Source: a virus. Taken from it: a DNA stretch of 22,886 bases. A program made the translations under genes and the position numbers. Positions 19,474 through 22,886 of this stretch are shown here, in pieces. The first letter of the stretch is position 1. The number at the start of each line of letters is the position of its first letter. The stretch covers positions 1 through 22,886 of the IMG/VR virus record IMGVR_UViG_3300025469_000156; one strand, 5' to 3'. The notes beneath the pieces are model-generated. The model saw only the letters and a list, made by a program, of their open reading frames with translations, was not told where the DNA came from and did no database searches.

Positions 19474-20169
19474 GTGTCTAAAACATTATTGGCACTAATA
19501 CTCCGTCACGGTGAAAGTGATGCGAACGCGACTGGAGTATTCCGGTCGCGTTTAGACTCTTGCTTAACCGATAATGGAATTTCGCAAGCAGAAAAAGCTG
19601 CAGCGTTCATTGCTAAGAACTTTGATGTAAAGCGTATTGTATCTAGCCCAATGCTTAGGGCAATGCAAACGGCAGACATTGTTTCTGAAGAGATAGGTAT
19701 AGAAGTTATACAAGATCGAGGATTGATGTGTTGGAATCTTGGATTCCTATCTGGTAGAGATAGAGAAGTCTATGGTCATATCCTTGAATATTATGTGGAT
19801 AATCCAGAACAGGTAATACCTGAGGGAGAATCCCTAGAATATTTTACAACACGCACTCAGGATTTCTTTGAGAAGAATTTATTCTTAAAGGAAAGCACTG
19901 GAGGCAAGCATGAAGTTCAGCATGAGAATGCATCAGGTCCATGGACATACTATGGTGAAGATGCCCCTCAAGAGTTAATACTTTTTGTTTGCCATACATC
20001 CAATCTGGTCTGCCTCGAAAATATCGTGGTAGAAAACCCAGAAGGACGGCCTGAGTCGGGCGAAGCAGCAGTTGGCACTGGAGGCATGGCAGCAATCTAT
20101 GCAGACGGTGAAGACATTATTGTTGAACCCATCTTTGGTGAAAGTCATAGGGCTGAATTCGGAAGCTGA
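19474..20169 (+). CDS. Histidine phosphatase (phosphoglycerate-mutase-like)
   Basis: The protein has 231 residues. LRHGESDAN (Arg11-His12-Gly13-Glu14) carries the catalytic His, VSSPMLRAMQTA gives Arg62, and VCHTSN gives the second His at 174. This is the full phosphate pocket of branch 1 histidine phosphatases. A 40-residue insertion (about 130-170) lies before the last motif. GTG 19474 has AGGAG at good spacing, two bases after the portal stop, so it belongs to the head operon. Substrate is unknown: candidates are phosphosugars, nucleotides or phosphoproteins of the host. Such an enzyme amid head genes is unusual; with the upstream glycosyltransferase it may form a sugar-modification pair, which is speculation. 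Confidence 0.9.
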   Translation: MSKTLLALILRHGESDANATGVFRSRLDSCLTDNGISQAEKAAAFIAKNFDVKRIVSSPMLRAMQTADIVSEEIGIEVIQDRGLMCWNLGFLSGRDREVYGHILEYYVDNPEQVIPEGESLEYFTTRTQDFFEKNLFLKESTGGKHEVQHENASGPWTYYGEDAPQELILFVCHTSNLVCLENIVVENPEGRPESGEAAVGTGGMAAIYADGEDIIVEPIFGESHRAEFGS

Positions 20170-20175
20170 GAGAGT

Positions 20176-20673
20176 ATGGGAAGACCAAAAATTTATCCTA
20201 ATGGCCCTAGAAACACTCCTGGAAAATGCAGAGATTGTTCTCTTCCTTCTGTAGAAGGAAAAGGTTTTTGCTCTAAGCATTTAGAGAGGGCAAGAATAAA
20301 ATCTGCCACCAATAGAATTAAGAATCCTACTTATCAGAAACAGTATTACAGGAATAATGTAGAGGCATTTAAAGCTTATGATGCTAAACGTAGGCCCAAA
20401 GGTAAAGCTTATCTTCAGCATAATGTGACCGAAAAGAAATGGTTAGATAAACTAGAAGAACAAAAGTATCTTTGTCCTATATGCAAAGAATTTTTACCGG
20501 AGAATGATAGGGTTACAGATCATAATCATACCTGTTGTCCTGGTAATTATAGTTGTGGAAAATGTTTTAGGGGAATTTTGCACGGTGTTTGTAATGCTGC
20601 AATTGGAGGGTTAAAAGATAACCCTATAAGAGCCGCAAACGCCGTAGAATACCTCAGTAAATACGGACAATGA
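20176..20673 (+). CDS. Endonuclease VII-like HNH nuclease
   Basis: The protein has 165 residues. Zinc-binding CPICK (100-104) and CGKC, the DHNH motif (115-118) and RGILHGVCNAAIGGLKDNP (132-150) with a final AVEYLSKYG match recombination endonuclease VII proteins (T4 gp49 family). These cut branched DNA before packaging, though many family members in phages are freestanding mobile HNH enzymes. The N-terminal part adds a second Cys/His cluster (Cys18, Cys21, Cys32, His35). The ribosome site is weak (GAGAG). The A/T-rich, lysine-rich coding differs somewhat from its neighbours, which may hint at separate acquisition. It sits just before the scaffold gene. Confidence 0.9.
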   Translation: MGRPKIYPNGPRNTPGKCRDCSLPSVEGKGFCSKHLERARIKSATNRIKNPTYQKQYYRNNVEAFKAYDAKRRPKGKAYLQHNVTEKKWLDKLEEQKYLCPICKEFLPENDRVTDHNHTCCPGNYSCGKCFRGILHGVCNAAIGGLKDNPIRAANAVEYLSKYGQ

Positions 20674-20727
20674 AAGTTGTACCGGACAACGGGACGCCGT
20701 TGTAAAATAATACGGAAGGGACACCTT

Positions 20728-21477
20728 ATGGCAGAAGCACCAGCGGTAGCACCAGCAGCACCAGCTGCACCCGTAGTGGAATTCACAGCGGAGCAGCAAG
20801 AGCACATTAACAAACTGTTCAATGCACGCTTTGCAAAAATTAATGAGAAGCATGAACAGGAAATCAAAGGTTTGTCGGATTCGATTGAAGCTTTGAAGAA
20901 AGAGACAAAACCTGCCGTTGCTCCAGTAGCTCCAAAGACTGAAAATACGACGGATGAAAATGTGCGGCAGATGCAAGGGTTCTTGGCGCAAGAAAAAGAG
21001 AACTCTAGAAACCTCAAGGGCCTACTCGACGCAGAGAAGGTAGCGAAGGATAAGGTCATCGAGGAAAACAAGAAAATTTTGAAGGACCAAGCTATCACGG
21101 AAGCTGCTCAGACCCTCCCCAACGGAGCGGAGTTCCACGAGCTGAAGACCGTGAAGAAGTTAGTTGAAGACGACATTTCGTTTGACTCTGACGCTAACCA
21201 GTGGGTCATTAAGGAAAACGGCGTAACAAAGATGAATAGCTCTTTGCTGCCGATGTCCCTTACTGAGTATTTCGCAGCGTTTGCCGCCTCTCGTCCTTAC
21301 CTTGTAAAAGGTAATGTGAAGAGCGGGGCAGGCTCAACAGAAAGTGGCAACAGCGGTCGTGTTAACCTCGGTACCTCGGTGGTTAGAACGAAGGCTGACA
21401 TCAAGACCACTAAGGATAAGGTTGCTTATATCTCATCCTTTGGTTACGATGCATGGGCAAAATTGCCCTCGAAATAA
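20728..21477 (+). CDS. Capsid scaffolding protein (putative)
   Basis: From ATG 20728 (AAGGGAC upstream) the product has 249 residues. It starts with an Ala/Pro-rich segment, then a long charged helical region at about 20-125 that should form a coiled coil (EQQEHINKLFNARFAKINEK, QEKENSRNLKGLLDAEK), then a compact C-terminal part with DANQWVIKENGVTKMN and a basic end. This layout and its place directly before the major capsid gene are typical of scaffold proteins, which guide shell assembly and then leave. No protease motif is seen, so removal without self-cleavage is assumed. The frame extends upstream to TTG 20677 but without a ribosome site. Confidence 0.8.
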   Translation: MAEAPAVAPAAPAAPVVEFTAEQQEHINKLFNARFAKINEKHEQEIKGLSDSIEALKKETKPAVAPVAPKTENTTDENVRQMQGFLAQEKENSRNLKGLLDAEKVAKDKVIEENKKILKDQAITEAAQTLPNGAEFHELKTVKKLVEDDISFDSDANQWVIKENGVTKMNSSLLPMSLTEYFAAFAASRPYLVKGNVKSGAGSTESGNSGRVNLGTSVVRTKADIKTTKDKVAYISSFGYDAWAKLPSK

Positions 21478-21627
21478 CAAGTTTCCAAGCTAAGGGGCAT
21501 CTAACCGATGCCCTGGTGTTTGGTTCGGCGCTTATCTTGCTTCTTGCCGAATAATATCAAAAAGAAGTAAGGTAAGTGGCTAGCACAAGTTTTCTGCACT
21601 TATATCTCTAAATAAAAGGAAACACAA
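21478..21627 (+). promoter_or_regulatory. Leader of the capsid gene with two hairpins
   Basis: GGGCATC-TAACC-GATGCCC (about 21497-21515) is a perfect 7-bp hairpin. TTCGGC and GCCGAA (about 21524-21551) form a second stem over a 16-base loop. Neither has a T-run. The following A/T-rich stretch leads to AAAGGA before ATG 21628. The 150-base gap is long for this tightly packed operon, so it may hold a capsid-gene promoter or an mRNA processing or stabilising site. No clear promoter boxes were found. Confidence 0.4.
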
Positions 21628-22623
21628 ATGCCAGGAACCATCGGTACAGAAGCGGATTTCGTCATTTATAACGCCCAGTTCTGGGGTGGCGTAGTCGAAA
21701 CTCTGCAGCAAAATACAGAGGCTTTCAATGCAGCCTCGCAGAACGCAGTCCGTCTCGTAACTCGCAGCATTCTGGGCGATTTCGAGCGTGAATCGTTCTT
21801 GAAGTCAACTGCGTCTCTTATCTCTCGGCGTGATATCACGTCTGTGAGCGCAGTAAACGACAGCAATCTGAACGCCACTGAAATGGTCGGCGTGAAGATC
21901 AACCGTCGGCTTGGGCCAGTAACCCAATCCCGCGATGCATTCCGCAAGATCGGCGTCTCGCCTGAGGAATTCAGCTTCATGCTGGGTCAACAGAGCGGTC
22001 CCGCGATTGCCGTTGATTATATCAACTTGGCTATCGGTGCGGTGCGCGCTGCGGTTTCCAATGCGGGTTCCGCATTGCAGTATGATGCGCAGAATGACAG
22101 CGTTAACACGCTGAATCACACTGCCATGGTAAAAGGTCTAGCCAAGTTCGGAGATCGCGCGGCACGTATCGTGTGCTGGGTTATGCACTCCAAGAACTAT
22201 TTTGACCTGATGGCGCAACAGATCACTGACAAGCTGTATGAAGTGGCTGGCGCTACCGTGTATGCAGGCACCATCGCCACATTCGGCAAGCCCGTTGTGG
22301 TTCTGGACAGCCCGAACCTTTACACGGGTACGGCGGGCTCTGTTGGTGACTCGTATGACGTTCTCGGTCTGGTTGAGAATGCCGTCGAAGTTGCGGAGTC
22401 CGAAGAGCGTGACATTATCTCGCAGCCCGTCACAGGGTTGGAGAACTTGGTGGACAGGATACAGGGCGAGTATGCCTTCAACCTGCGAGTCAAGGGTTGC
22501 GCTTGGGACATGACCTACGGTGGAGTCAACCCCGCAGACAGCGCTACCCTCACGGGTCAGTACTGGAAGCAGATCGTTGCCGACATCAAGGAAATGCCTG
22601 GAATCCGTATCACCGTATTCTAA
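21628..22623 (+). CDS. Major capsid protein (putative)
   Basis: The protein has 331 residues. It is the last gene before a strong terminator, directly behind the scaffold, with a good AAAGGA ribosome site and higher-GC, more regular codons than its neighbours, all expected for the most abundant virion protein. It begins MPGTIGTEADFVIYNAQFWG and has a long helix near 125-150 (IAVDYINLAIGAVRAAVSN), which would be the spine helix of the HK97 fold. Later come beta-rich stretches (KPVVVLDSPNLY) and a C-terminal GYAFNLRVKG-like region (EYAFNLRVKGCAWDM). I assign it on position and architecture. No fusion or protease site is seen. Confidence 0.85.
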   Translation: MPGTIGTEADFVIYNAQFWGGVVETLQQNTEAFNAASQNAVRLVTRSILGDFERESFLKSTASLISRRDITSVSAVNDSNLNATEMVGVKINRRLGPVTQSRDAFRKIGVSPEEFSFMLGQQSGPAIAVDYINLAIGAVRAAVSNAGSALQYDAQNDSVNTLNHTAMVKGLAKFGDRAARIVCWVMHSKNYFDLMAQQITDKLYEVAGATVYAGTIATFGKPVVVLDSPNLYTGTAGSVGDSYDVLGLVENAVEVAESEERDIISQPVTGLENLVDRIQGEYAFNLRVKGCAWDMTYGGVNPADSATLTGQYWKQIVADIKEMPGIRITVF

Positions 22624-22629
22624 TCATTT

Positions 22630-22649
22630 GGGCAGGAGCAATCCTGCCC
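22630..22649 (+). terminator. GCAA-loop hairpin after the capsid gene
   Basis: GGGCAGGA, tetraloop GCAA and TCCTGCCC form a perfect 8-bp hairpin six bases after the capsid stop. Only CTTGATCTT follows, so it is more likely an mRNA 3'-end stabiliser or first part of a double terminator. Confidence 0.55.
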
Positions 22650-22683
22650 CTTGATCTTACCATCTGAAACATAATAGGAATAT

Positions 22684-22717
22684 GAGCCACGTAGCGCTGA
22701 GCGCGCGTGGCTCTTTT
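22684..22717 (+). terminator. Strong rho-independent terminator
   Basis: GAGCCACG pairs with CGTGGCTC over 8 bp. The interior GCGC-TGA-GCGC extends the stem, and TTTT follows at once. It ends the head operon transcript. Confidence 0.85.
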
Positions 22718-22766
22718 CGTCTCAATAAGCAGGCAGGATGCACAGCGGTTATGCAGGATAAATAAC

Positions 22767-22886
22767 ATGAGTGACCTACTTATACCGCCACAGAAATCTC
22801 CAGGAGTAATAACACCTACTGTTACATATACAGCTCCTCCTGTTAATCCCGATGCGGTAGCCTTAACTGGCACACAAATTGTAGTA
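22767..22886 (+). CDS. Unknown protein, N-terminal part only
   Basis: ATG 22767 has AGGA nine bases upstream, and the frame is open for all 40 codons to the window edge. The product begins MSDLLIPPQKSPGVITPTVT and continues with Pro/Thr/Val-rich residues, a composition common at the start of head-completion or tail-adaptor proteins. No family can be named from this much. As the first gene after the capsid terminator it needs its own promoter or read-through; none is obvious in 22718-22766. Confidence 0.6.
   Translation, partial: MSDLLIPPQKSPGVITPTVTYTAPPVNPDAVALTGTQIVV

Noticed and set aside
20547-21098. 183-codon minus-strand frame opposite the scaffold gene
   Set aside because: Antisense shadow of an Ala/Glu/Lys-rich gene, which commonly yields long reverse frames; no ribosome site.

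Overview
This window is a segment of a tailed double-stranded DNA phage or prophage. The evidence is a leftward block of replication and nucleotide-metabolism genes followed by a rightward packaging and head module: terminase, portal, scaffold and major capsid protein. Gene spacing is tight, Shine-Dalgarno sites are of the AGGAG/GAGG type, and promoters are sigma70-like, so the host is a bacterium. The sequence does not show which one. No integrase, attachment site or host gene is visible.

Layout. Positions 1-1053: left part of a TnpB-only (IS1341-like, IS200/IS605 family) element on the minus strand, running off the window and truncating a small phage gene. Positions 1039-7234 (minus strand): early genes, many with ATGA or TAATG start/stop overlaps. 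They are RNase HI, conserved unknowns, a MazG-like pyrophosphohydrolase, a DUF4326 protein, a family A DNA polymerase with extra Cys-rich insertions, and a Cro/CI-type repressor behind a good promoter. Positions 7241-7377: divergent promoters. Position 7409 onward (plus strand): a PD-(D/E)XK (VRR-NUC-like) nuclease. Positions 7910-10580: an RNA-rich island with a promoter-to-terminator noncoding unit of about 465 nt, tRNA-Thr(TGT), a degenerate tRNA-Asn(GTT), a second highly structured noncoding stretch of about 690 nt, tRNA-Ala(TGC), a pseudoknot candidate, and a deleted IS200/IS605 remnant. The two noncoding RNAs share a domain with compensatory stem changes. Their setting, in a phage beside tRNA genes, recalls the GOLLD and ROOL giant RNAs, but I cannot assign them to either family by eye.

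Positions 10588-13181: a cassette of eight small, mostly unrecognised proteins. Three of these share a repeated motif and two share a His-rich tail. Positions 13213-22623: small and large terminase subunits, a SprT-like metalloprotease, a GT-A glycosyltransferase, a small unknown, an HNH endonuclease, portal, a histidine phosphatase, an endonuclease VII-like HNH protein, scaffold and major capsid protein. Strong hairpins and a terminator follow, and then the start of another gene at the window edge.

How the parts work together. The early operon copies DNA and adjusts nucleotide pools. The late operon builds the procapsid (scaffold, capsid, portal) and fills it (terminase). Freestanding nucleases and TnpB elements sit between these genes as mobile passengers or as resolution enzymes. 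The most novel material is the pair of related structured RNAs, a TnpB lacking its usual RuvC-II glutamate, and the repeated-motif small-protein cassette.
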